64,000 nt of DNA, taken from contig KB445798.1 in NCBI GenBank assembly GCA_000320605.2, positions 190,898 through 254,897 on the forward strand, given 5' to 3'. The translations under genes and the position numbers were made by a program. A model generated the notes under the pieces. The model ran no database searches. It was not told the DNA's origin and saw nothing but the letters and a program-made list of their open reading frames with translations. Source of the stretch: Gelatoporia subvermispora B (Eukaryota; Basidiomycota; Agaricomycetes; Polyporales; Gelatoporiaceae). Shown here one piece after another: positions 22,152 to 33,408 of the stretch (position 1 is the stretch's first letter; every line of letters begins with the position of its first letter).

Positions 22152-25100
22152 ATGGACTACGACCGCTACGACGCGTTCCTCCACCACATCTTCAAGCAGA
22201 CGCAGGGCGACGCGTGGTTCCGCCCACATGAGGACACGCCCGCCGCGGGTGTCGCTCTGCGAATCGACCAGCCCGGTACGTCTTTTCTGACGCCATCAGG
22301 CTCTGTTCGCTTGCTGACGTCCTCTGCTCTCAAATTCCCAATTCCTCCCACTCGAATTCCCAATCCCCCTACGCGCTTGCTGCATGCGACGCACTGCGGC
22401 ACCGACGGGCTTGTGTGCGCTTGTGGTGCGCTGTCGGCGTGGTCCATCCTGACTATATGCGCGCGACTTGTGGCGGACGTGTTTGATGGATGAATTCTGA
22501 ACGACGTGCATGCACGGGCTGCAGGTGCCGCGCCCGAGTTCCGCGTGTTTCCATATGAGAACCTCGCACTTGAGCCGTTCGAGGCCGCCGTGCGTGCGCT
22601 GAACCCCGTCGTTGCCGTCAAGGTGCGCAGTGCTGCTGTGCACGCCGCACTCGCCGAAGTGTCCGTATCCATCACTATATGCGCGATAAGGAGCATACTA
22701 ACGACGTCTGGATGCACAGAGGCCCCGATGACAGGAGCATCTACGTGGATGCGAACACGCGCATCCAGATAGTCGAGACGATGATGGACCTCCCGACGGC
22801 AGACAAGGAGCAGAGCGCGGCGTTCATTGTGAGTATCCTTCGTCCGTCATGTTGATTTCCAAACTCGGCCCTTCCTCGCTTGCTATGCACGGAGCCCTTT
22901 TCTTCTATTCTTCATTACACGTACTACAAATTTCGCCGCGTATCGAGGTGTTGGCAATTTCAACCTCGGTCCTCCTACCTCCATTCTTGTCGCCCTGATT
23001 ACATAATCTCCGCCTCCGCTTCCCTCCCGCCCTCTCCGAGCCTGCTCGGCCCCTGCACCGACGCCCCTCTGCACCTTGGGACAGCCTTCGGAGGGTGATG
23101 ACGTGCTACACGTCGAGCGCGTCGATCCATGACAGACGCGATCGACGTGCGGCGCGATCGGTGACTAAGGGACGCGGTCACGGGCCCGATCAAGTAGCGG
23201 CCCCGAGCTTGCATCCGCCCGTCTGTCTCTGCGCGCTGTCCGTTCGGGCAATACTAGTACTACCACGAGCCAAGCTTGCGGTATTGTCCTACTTGCTCGA
23301 GCTTGTTCCCACGGCCAACTTAGCTTGTGCGGCAAGCAAGTTGGCAAGCGGGCTTGCAAGTCGATGCAGCATGCTTTGTCAGACGATCCCATTCCACTGC
23401 GCCGCCTGACGAGGACAGCGTTGGCTTGGTCGGCTCTACTTTCTGGGTTCTGCGGCAACACTGCTTCCTTAACTTCACTCCGCACTCGGTGACTGACGCC
23501 ATGTCTGCAGCGCGACGAGCGTGTACTTGTCGTGTGGTCCGACTCGCTCGACAACATCATCCCAACAACTCACGACTTTGAGGAACGGCTCATCAAGCTC
23601 CTCTGGCGCTCGCGTCCAGGCGCGTTCGGGCCTGGTTCGCCCAGCCACCCGACCAGCCAGAGCAGCCATCCTGCGAGCGTAAATGGTGCGTCCCCGTCTG
23701 CGAGGAAAGCTGCCGAGATGCTGAAGGTGAACATGTAGGCTCCATTTCCGGGCACTCGCTGCAGCACATCAACTCGCGCCTGTCGCAGGGCGTCCGTCGC
23801 GGTAGCATGCTGCCGGCGACGCCAGGGATCCCGGGCACGCCGCGCGGGATGGGTCGCCTGAGCATGGAGCTCAGCGCAGAGGACCTCGAGAAGGCGCCGG
23901 GTATGGTGGACGAGAAGGACGCGGTGAAGACGAAGACGAAACGGACGTGGTGGGGCGGGAAGAAGACGACTGTCGTCGAGAACCACTATGGCGACGAGGA
24001 GGACGACGGCCCGGAGCCGCGCCCTGCGGTTTTGCTTGCCCCTATTTACAATGGCTTGGCGGCGGGTCTGAGTATCTGTGAGTGTTTGACTTGTGGGCTG
24101 ATGTGGGGGAGAGGGAGCTGATCGCGATGATTCGGCAGTCTTTATCGCGAACGGTGTCGACATCCTGCTCAAGGAGTGGGAGCTTGACGGAAGCTTCACC
24201 CGCTTTGCGCTCGTCGTCTGTTTGCCGCTGTTCTTCTGTGTATCATTGGTGAGCACCCGCCGCTCACGATTCACCAAGAGGATGCCTGCTAACAACACAC
24301 GGCAGTTCTTCTCGCTCCAGATCGTCCAGAACGTGTCCATGGTCCTCGGCCCCATCGCGCAGATCCACGAGAACTCGAAGTACTACTCTGCGGTCCCACC
24401 AAAACCGAACAAGATCGTCGACAACAACCTGCCGCACATCACGATCCAGATGCCGGTGTACAAGGAGGGTCTCGATACCGTGCTGGTCCCCTCGATCACC
24501 TCGCTCAAGAAGGCGATGCAGACGTACGCGCGGCAGGGCGGCACGTCATCGATCTTCATCAACGACGATGGTCTCCGGCTGCTCCCCGTCGAGGAGCGCG
24601 ACGTGCGCATCGCGTACTACGCGGACCACGGCATTGGGTGGGTCGCGCGGCCGAAGCACGACCCCGCGGCAGACGGGTTCAAGCGCGCGGGCCGCTTCAA
24701 GAAGGCGTCGAACATGAACTACGGCCTCGCGCTGTCGCTCAAGGCGGAGAAGCACCTGCTCGAGCTGCAGGCGCAGCGCAAGGCGCGCAGCGAGGCGGGC
24801 GTGCGCGTGAGCTCGTCGGGTGACCACGGCGTGAACGAGGAGATGCGCTACGGCATGCAGTACCAGCAGCATGACGGCGAGGACCAGGGCAGCCTCAATG
24901 ACGGCCGTGGCGAGCACCGCGACGGCGGCCCGTACGAGGAGTGGGAGGACCTTGAAGAGCGCGCGCTCCAGATGGCTATTGATGAGGTGTATGAGGCGAG
25001 CGGCAGGCGGTTCAGACCCTGGGCTGCGAACGGCCGTGCGTGCCGTCTTGGTGAGATTGTCCTTATTGTCGATTCCGATACCGTCGTACCCGAGGTATGT

Positions 25101-26593
25101 TTTCAGCATATGAGACGCTGGTGTGATGCTGACTGGTCTTCTCAGGATTGCTTGAGGGATGCTGCGCGCGAGATGGCCGAGTGTCCTACGGTTGCTATCA
25201 TCCAGCACGAGTCCGATGTCATGCAGGTTGCCCACCACTACTTCGAGAACGGTATCGCCTACTTCACGCGTCGTATCAACAAGTGTATCTCCTTCAGTAA
25301 GTGTTTCTCATGGGCAATCGTACTTTCTCAGCGTCTAATGCGCGCTTACACTCAGCTTGTGCCAACGGCGAGGTCGCCCCCTTCGTCGGTCACAACGCAT
25401 TCCTGCGCTGGAAAGCTATCCAGGATGCCGCATTTATCGACCCCGCGGACGGCCAGGAGAAGATCTGGTCCGAGACGAACGTGTCCGAAGACTTCGACAT
25501 GGCGCTCCGTCTGCAGATGCGTGGCTACATCATCCGCTGGGCGACCTACTCCAAGGGTGGCTTCAAGGAGGGTGTGTCCCTCACCGTCGACGATGAGCTC
25601 AATCGCTGGCAGAAGTACGCGTTTGGCTGCAGCGAGCTCCTGTTCAACCCCTTCGTGCAGTGGTGGCGCAAGGGCCCGATTGCGCACCAGATCCACAGGT
25701 TCTTGTGGTCGAACGCGCCGATGCATTACAAGATTTCGATGATGTCGTACATGTTCTCATACTGTGAGCCGCTCTTGTTCATTTTCCGCATTTACGGTTG
25801 ATTAATAATTTTCATCAGACGGTATTGCTGCCGCGATTACGATTTCCATTGTCAACTATGTCCTGTTGGGCTTCCAGTTCCCGGTCGACGGCTTCTACAT
25901 GCACAGTTTCGAGATCTGGCTGGCAACGACTGTTGTCTTCATCGGTTCTGGCAACGTTGGCTTCACGCTGCTTGAGTATCGTATCGGCGACAAAGATCTG
26001 GTATGTACCACTAGACTGGAAATTTAGTGTCTGCTCATTTGTTCTTTAGCTCGCGTCGCTCTGGCAGCAAATCAAATGGGTTCCGTTCTTGTGAGTGTAC
26101 ACAGTTGCCTTGCTTTCGACCAAGTGATTAACCTGCCCCTCCACCCACCAGCTTCTTCTTCTTCGGTGGCCTGTCCATTCCACTGAGCCAGGCTATCCTC
26201 GCGCATATGTTCTCCTACAACATTACCTGGGGTGCCACAAATAAGGAAGTCGAGCGGTCTAATTTCTTCAAGGAGGTTCCGAAGATCTTCAAGAGGTAAA
26301 GACAAGCATTCATCATTCATTCATGTAACCTTGTCTCACTCCTCATGACAGGTTCTGGTTCTCCCTACTCGTGTCCATCATCATCGTCGCGGGCATGATT
26401 GTCATCAGCACGCCGCTGGTCCCTGTCGAATGGCGTATCGACGGTTCGGCGTGGGCCGTTATCTTCCCCCTAAGCGTCATCACCGGATGCCACATCCTCT
26501 TCCCGGTACGTTCGGACCTCGTAGCAGCCTCCACAGAATCTGACCGCCTTTTAGATCATCCTCAACCCATGGTTGATGATCTTCTCGTACTAA
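22152..26593 (+). CDS. Family 2 glycosyltransferase, polysaccharide synthase-like
   Basis: 966 residues from 14 exons: 22152-22275, 22525-22660, 22720-22828, 23511-23685, 23739-24077, 24139-24248, 24306-25094, 25146-25296, 25356-25763, 25819-26000, 26050-26090, 26152-26295, 26352-26505 and 26555-26593 (2,901 nt, open). Residues 1-270 are a soluble fungal-specific lead; two hydrophobic segments follow (about 275-340); then comes the GT2 catalytic domain with MPVYKEG, FINDDG, a DSDT metal-binding motif near 590 and SEDFD near 692; five or more C-terminal helices lie at 770-966. In the position of the usual QxxRW the protein has DDELNRW (about 730). This points to a cellulose/mixed-linkage-glucan-synthase-like fungal GT2 (Tft1-like) and not a chitin synthase, which would have QRRRW; the polymer made is inference. 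A polyanionic/Gln-rich insert lies between the two Asp motifs. Intron 3 is 682 bp; the intron 2 donor (GTCCGT at 22661) is weak but required by frame. Confidence 0.9.
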
Positions 26594-28569
26594 ACGTGCT
26601 GCATTGCTGCAAACTTTCCCTATCTATGTCCATATACCATCGACGCTGATACCACACTGGACACGGACACTACTGACGGACTAACCCTACCCTCTTTTGT
26701 CCGCACTGCTCCTTGCTGCCTGTACGTCGTCGAGGTTGACCTCTGCCTGCCGTTGTTACTCCTACCTGTTGTTGTTCCACCACTTGGCTGCACCTCGTAC
26801 TGTGTCCTATCATTACCTAGTTAGACCGTTCCGCCGTGCCCTGTAGGCCGCGCGGCGCGAGAACTTTGTGCTGACGCTGCCTCTTCCTCACTCATTCACG
26901 TATAGACCCTCGTGCTACATAGTAATATTTTGTCACTTTTTTCATCATGGACTATACGAAAACAAGCACTTATTGCTACGAATAACATTCGATTCGAAGA
27001 GCGAGATGTATCATTCGCCGAATGGCCAGCCTATCCACATTCTGCGTGCCTACTCTTCTGATTGAGCTGACGTTAACAATGGACCTGCCAAGTAACCTAT
27101 ATGCTCGTCCCCCGACCACCATGTCACGCCTAAATTAGTGGAGTAGTTACGTGGAGTGGGATGATTTCCGGAGGATGTTCAAAGGATCCACGAGGCTACC
27201 GACAGGCGAAGCTGCAGTCGTTTCGCAGGGTCACTTGTTCTGACATCTCCATTCCCAATTCACTGCGGCCGGTTCCTTGGTAACCTTAGCACTTTGCTCC
27301 CACGTACCAGAGCGCTCCAGAGTGTGGCGGATGTATATGGCTTGCTATTTACCGGATTATATGAAGGGGCGTCGCATTATGCCTCGCTCCGGCGACGAAT
27401 TATATCGAGAATGCCGGACATGCCATGTAACCCAGCTGGGGGAGCTTGTCGGACATACACCTGAAGTCCACCCGATGTCGTGTGCTGCGACTAATCGCGC
27501 TTCCGCCTCCCACGTCAGGTCCACCACATAGACATTTTCAGTCATCTTGCCTAGCAAATTTTCTCATCCTCTGGAGTGTGCGTCAGAGATGGCGTATGCG
27601 GCGACCTCGTTCCTGAAATATGATATTCGGTGGAAATGTGGGAGCGAACATCGGGGGAAACTTCGGGCCATGCCTTATGCGCCACGGTGCATCTGCCACG
27701 GTGCAGGGTGCTGACTATACCAGGTCACGCGTGCTACCTCCCTAGCACACTTGAACGAGCGAACAGTGCGATCATCTCGGTGTGCAACACCCAAGCTGTT
27801 CACTCATGACAAGTACGTCGGGGATGGGCTTGACCCGAAAGGAGATGCATGCTTGGGAAAAGTCTGCAAGCCGGAGGATATGAGGCAGAATAGAAGACGT
27901 CGTATTCAAAGTAGACCTACCCGGCTCCCGCTGCGAAGGTCCAATACATCGTACAAGATTGCCTCCGCAGGTTCTTGTGTATTTCGAATACCCGATCTCT
28001 CGAGCCGGCGAACACTTGAGCGTCACTTGTTCCACCGGGCCCCTAAACAACGCCCCTCTTCGTGTTAGACAGGCTGAACGTTGAACGAGTCGTAGTCGTA
28101 GTTATAGTCTCTCAGCCAGGGGCTGTCGAGGGGATTGGCACAAGCACTGCGAGTTCGACCAATGGTCCCGGCGACGCTGAACCGCGGACTGATTCAGACT
28201 ACTGCTGCGGTGCCGTATATCCGTAGAACCCTTGTTAAGGTTCAAAAACGCCAATGTAAAACGCGTTCGATGTCGCAGATGGCAGCAATGCGCTGGTTAC
28301 AGCCTGGATAAGAGCTCTCGCGCAAAACTGAGATACATCAGCGAAATTGGAATCCAGAGTGATCATTACGAAAGAGATATTCCACGGTACCCTACTATAC
28401 ACACGTCCAACCTGTGGAACCTTCCTCCAAACATAGAACTATTGCCTTAATTATACAGACCTGCGAACACAATTTTCGAGAGGTCCCTGAAGTTGGGCAG
28501 CGTAGCTGCGATTAATAACAGTCAGCGACTAATGAGACAACCACTCACAACTGTTCTTAGATCATCCTT
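26594..28569. other. Convergent 3' region, no gene recognised
   Basis: Lies between the 3' ends of the glycosyltransferase and PIL1 genes. Several 60-105 codon frames exist (for example 27277-27531 plus and 27357-27557 minus) with no domain or splice support. Their composition suggests relic or non-coding DNA. Confidence 0.5.
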
Positions 28570-31500
28570 TCAGCGCAGTCCCCCATTCTGGCTGTCCAGA
28601 TTCGTGGAGAACTGGCCCTGACTATAACCTGGCTGGCCGCTCCCCTCCGTGACATACGCAGAAATATAGTCATAATCATCGTCTGCACTAGCCATCGATT
28701 CACGTTGGTGGGCAGACACCGAACGATACGTCGAGTCTGGCCTCGCTCCGGGATCCGTCGGACCACCCGGGACAGGTGCAGACGGCACGCGCGGGTATCC
28801 CGTGCCGCCCGGGCTTCCCGCGTGCGGGACCTCAGATGGGTATGGCTGGTTGGGCAGCGGTCGCTTCTTCACCACCAAGGGGTTCGTATCCGACATCGGA
28901 CTGCCGCTATCTGGTTGAGGTGCGCTCTGCTGCTTCAATTGCTGCTGCCTCCTAAACGCCGCTGCCGAGATAGTGCGCGGCGCACCCCCGGCCAGCGACA
29001 GCGATGATCCGGAACCCGAGCCTGAGCCAATCTTGGAGGCTGCCAAGCTGTACATCGACTGCGCAGCGGTCGTAGGCGTCATGTACTCGGGCGGAGTGCG
29101 GTAGGGGTTCGAGGCTGCGGAGGTTGCGGGAGACGGGGACCGGACAGTGAAATTCAGCGTAGAGCCAGGAGGAAGATTGTTCACAGGATCTTGACTCGTC
29201 CGAGCGAGGGTAGGAGATGGAGCGGAGGGTGACTGTTCTCCGCCGCTTGATAGAGGAGAACCAAGGGAGCGGTCGCGTTCTCTGACATAAGACGACTCAA
29301 GCTTAGAGGACGTTGTCGACGGCGTCGTGTTGACGTCCATGGGCGGGCGCGGTGAGACCGATCGCGTCGCAAACGGTCGTTTGGGCGGTACGAGAGGCGA
29401 GGGTGGCTGAGGAGCGGCTGTTGAGGTCGGGGAGTTGAACATTAGTGCATCTAACTCCCGGGAAACTTCACGCGCAGCCGCGGCATTCAACGACTCCTCA
29501 TCCTGCGAGGGTTCCTCCTGATGGGTGGGTAGTTTAGGTGGCGAAGATGAACGTGGTGGGGATGGGATACGCGCTATCGGCTGTTGAGGAGCAGGTTCTG
29601 CGATCACCGACGACCCTTCGCCGTATGCGTAAGTATATCTCGATATTCAAGACTGAGTTATGCAGATATACTCACCGTGTCCTGTGACGGTAATACTACC
29701 CTCCGAACTCTGAGTTGCCTCTTGGTCCAAATGTGATTGCTCAATTGGCGCAGCGTCGGCGGGCGCACCGTCCGCATTGCCATCATTTCCGAAGTGCACC
29801 CTGCGATCGGCGTGGCCGTGCCCATGCACGGGAGCTAAATCTTCATCGTCGTGGTCAAGGGCGGTGTACGCAAGCTGGTGGTCATCATGACTGCCACCAG
29901 ACGTGCCAGGTCGCGCGGTATCCGTGCTCAGACCCTGGTCCCAGCGGCCCCCACCAAATTGAGGCTCTGCAGGCGCAGCACCAGGCGGCAGGATCACGGG
30001 CGTATACATCGGCGGCGGGGCATCGTAAGACATCCTGTTGCTCTTGGCCTCGTCCGCTTTCCCGAACTTACTACCGCCAGCACTTGCAGAGGGGCTCGCC
30101 GGACCATCATCCGAAGGCCACTGGTTTTCGAGTGCATCAGCAATACTAGACGAGAACGAGTCCTGCGCGTGGGCGACCTCGAGAGGTAGTAACCCATCGG
30201 CATTGCGCGTTGGTGGCAAGGAGTACATGCCCGACGACGGGCGGCTGGAGGGACCGCCCGGCGGGGGACGAGGGCCAGCAGCTTTCCCGGGGAACGTGGA
30301 GAATCGTCCGGCTGTTGGGCTGCTCGCCTTGTCGTCCGGGCTGCGCAAAGAGCTACTCCGGGGACCATACTGTCCCGACGGGTATGTGCCAAATTCGGAC
30401 ACATCACGGAGGGCGGAGACCGAGGGATGCGGGGCAGCTTCTGGGAAGAGAGGTCCGTTTTCCTGAACTTGTGGGAGGCCGGTGTAGCCTGATGGGCCTT
30501 GGCTGAGACGGGAGCTCTGGCTCATACCGGAGGGTGTACCGGCGGAAGCGCGGTCGTCGTATATTTGCGGCATGGACAGGGAGCTTCGTCTGTTGTCTCC
30601 CATCGAGAGATAGTCGAATGGCTGCCCGCTTTGCTGCGGTACTGGAGGCAGCTCGCCGGGAGAGACGGTGCCAACGTTGAGCTGGGAAGGGTTCGGGTTT
30701 GGATCGGGAGAAAAGGCGACCTCGTTAACGCAGCGCTGTGCTTCTGCGACCAGGTATTCTGTTCGAGCATGTCCAGTGTAGTATGCACGAGGAAGACCTG
30801 GCTCCGTAGTATCCATAGGTATCTCTTCGATCACAAGCTTGCCCAACTCCCCAATAATCTATAACGAGGGATCATTCATGATCATGTAGGACACATATAC
30901 CGACTCATTACTCACTGTACCCTTCTGTGAGCATTCGAGCAATCCTCCGAACTTGAGTCCCATCCATGTCTTCGCACTCATGCGCTTGAAATCTGCCAGA
31001 CTTGCCTCCTCCGCCATGATATCCGTGTCCATCACCCTTATCTCCTCTCGCAGCTTGTTTAGCAGGTCTGTCTGTGCTTGCAAGTTCTTGTTGTCCGGAT
31101 TCATCTTACTCAATGTCTTTTCTGCGGAATCGGCCTTTGCTGCAAGAGACTTTCGCCGTCTTCGCAACTCGTCCAGCGTCTCTTCTCGGGAGCGGACAGC
31201 CTTCATATGCTCTCGTACAGCGGCTTCATGGTTGGCGAACGATGACAGGGCAGTCGCGAAGTGTATGTAGAGCGCAGAAGATGCTGTCAGCGTGTCCTGT
31301 ACATCACTTAAGTTGTGACAGAGCATTAATGGCAGAGCACTCACCCCCAGATCCTCTCCCTCGCCCAAACCCCATGCTTTCAACGCCTCCGAAGCCTTGG
31401 CAACGTCATTGCTGAGTTTCTGCAGTCTGTATGGAACATGCTACGTGAAAGGGGTGATAATCTCTTCACATGGGCTTCACGCACGAGTTCAGCACCGACT

Positions 31501-31615
31501 TCTCCGCAGTTATGAGGTCCTGCAGGGTGCGGAGATCCTTATTGCCAGCCAAGTTGCCAGCCAAGACCGGCATGGTCGTATTGTGAGCAATCTTACTCGC
31601 TGCTCGTTTGAACAT
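28570..31615 (-). CDS. PIL1: Eisosome PIL1/LSP1-domain protein, long tail
   Basis: 940 residues from exons 31615-31485, 31426-31345, 31296-30916, 30858-29676 and 29615-28570 (2,823 nt). The N-terminal 270 residues form the Pil1 BAR-like domain that assembles eisosomes under the plasma membrane: MFKRAASKIAHNTTMPVLAG at the start, DLRTLQDLITAEKSVLNS, KAWGLGEGEDLG, and a coiled-coil stretch with Arg/Lys clusters (REETLDELRRRRKSL). The fold ends after an IIGELGKLVIEEIP block and a TEYLVAEAQRCVNEV helix. The remaining 650 or so residues are a Pro/Ser/Gly-rich disordered tail, much longer than in yeast Pil1 (about 340 aa) but usual for basidiomycete members as far as I recall. The ATG matches the expected family N-terminus. 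Phosphorylation of Ser/Thr-Pro sites in the tail is plausible, not shown. Confidence 0.95.
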
Positions 31616-32281
31616 CTTGCTAGTTTGATCGTCTCGTCTTCGGGCAACTGAAAGTCAAGTGGTGGTTCTGGAGTATGCAGCTTTCGTCACGCATGCGCTT
31701 GTGCACGGCCAAATATAGAGTACTTGGAAGGGGTGTATCGGGTGAAGCAAGCCAGGTGTAATAATATGGTCAAGTTGCAAGCACAGCTATGTACGGGTAC
31801 TTGGTCAGATCGGGCCTCGCTAACTGCGCCCGGGTCGCGGAGGTCGACGGTAGGTAAATGAGGAGCGCGTCGTGTGAGCTCCGGGGCTCGTCATCCGCAG
31901 CTAAAGCGGATATAAGTAGTATTCCGCAGTCCCGAACTCCGGCTCCGACTACCCACAGCAGCAAACCAGTGGCTTGCTTGAGAACATACTGGCATACAAG
32001 CTACAAGACAACGTGTTCGAGGTGTCATAGATACATATGATATATGGCGATTTCATGGGGTACTGCTACGGGGATCGTACATGGAGGAACATACCAGTAA
32101 TGATGGAATACAGTATCAGGATCAGAATCTGGCTGATGATATACAAAATTGAAGGGACCATTGCACGAAAGCAAAAATTGCGAAGAGTATGCTAGTTGCA
32201 GAAGTATAAAAATGACCATACATAGTGACATACGTGGCATGAGGCAAGATCCTGCTTGTCTTCGCACCACCACGCACCGAT
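31616..32281. other. Intergenic, PIL1 promoter
   Basis: No gene seen. It contains the promoter of the leftward PIL1 gene and the 3' flank of the next leftward gene. Confidence 0.6.
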
Positions 32282-33408
32282 TTATACCAATCTCCAAGAG
32301 CCTGTCTCATCTATGAATGAGGTACGGTCTTCGAGCAAACGACGACCGCGCCCTTTTGGAACAGGTCGGGTTGGTGAGACGGAGCATTGGAAGCCGTTGA
32401 ACGTCTCTCCCCGCGCGCCATGCATCCCCGTCGAGTCGACGTAGAGCGATTCACGTCTCGACGGCCTCCGCTCGTCACCCTCGACAAAGTACGACCTGCG
32501 GGGCGGCTGTTCAGAAGCCGTGTGCCGGTAGTACGCGCGGGTAGGAGAGGCTTGCTCGATAGCTAGACCCTCCATGATCGTAGGCAAGGGGCAAGACGAG
32601 AACGGGATCGCTGGCCGCTTGCCAGGCGGGGGCGGCGAGCGCTTCGGAGGGGGTGGAGGAGGCGCAGCTGCCGCTTCGTACATAGAAACCGAGTCGGACG
32701 AGTCGGGGAAGACCAGATGCGCGGGTACACCCTCGCCGAGCTTGCGTGTCACTCGTCGCATCTTCTCGCGCCTCGAGCATGCCTCAGATGCGATGTTGAA
32801 CGTCGGTGTACGTGGGGGGTCAAGCAGTGTGGAGAGCGAGTTCTCGTCTTCGTACCAATCTGCGGACGCATACGCAGGCGATCCGGGAATGGCATCGAGA
32901 GTAGGCTCCACAGAAACAGGGGCAGGAGGGAGGATCTTGAGCAGGGGTGGACGCTGACGTGGATGTGGGACGCGCCACAGTTGCTCATTCGTGGGATAAG
33001 CTGGTGTCTTAACACTGTCAATTGACGAACGCGAGGACGACGTCGATGTTGAACGAATAGAGACGGGGCTCTCGACGCTATCACCATCGTCATCGTCTTC
33101 ATCATAAAACGGCGAGGATCGTGAACGGCTGTGCGACTTGAAGAAACTCCGCTTCGGCTTGGACGCGGGCTTCCCAAAGGGCAGTTCTACATGTAGTGGC
33201 GCTAAACTCGCCGTCAGTCAACTATGCACGGGCCTCAGCTGGTGGTGGACGTACCAGGAGGAGGGAGAGACAGGTCTAAGACGTGTGGAGTGGAGCCCAG
33301 CACCTGGCCGAGCTTGTGGCTCGAACGCATCAGCTGTGCGCGCTGCTTCGACGAGAGGTTGTTCGAGGTCGGGGGCGGCGGAGGGAAGACAACGACAGGG
33401 CGCGACAT
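32282..33408 (-). CDS. Proline-rich protein, unassigned (357 aa)
   Basis: Two exons, 33408-33255 and 33201-32282, with a 53 bp phase 1 intron (1,074 nt). The N-terminus reads MSRPVVVFPPPPPTSN and is followed by a compact block, QRAQLMRSSHKLGQVLGSTP, that looks like the conserved core; I believe similar N-termini occur in many basidiomycete proteins of unknown role. The middle contains a basic/Ser-rich stretch (KPKRSFFKSHSRSRSSPF), acidic DEDDDDGD, and a Pro run (PPPPPPKRSPPPPGKRP). No signal peptide, helix or catalytic motif is visible. It is probably cytosolic or nuclear and mostly disordered. A role in signalling or scaffolding would be a guess. Confidence 0.8.

Noticed and set aside
24546..25238. 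230-codon minus frame with Val/Leu/Ala-rich segments
   Set aside because: Antisense of the GT2 catalytic exon, whose own motifs are unambiguous.
22152..26593. Chitin synthase
   Set aside because: The membrane GT2 architecture suggests it, but QRRRW and other chitin synthase signatures are missing.
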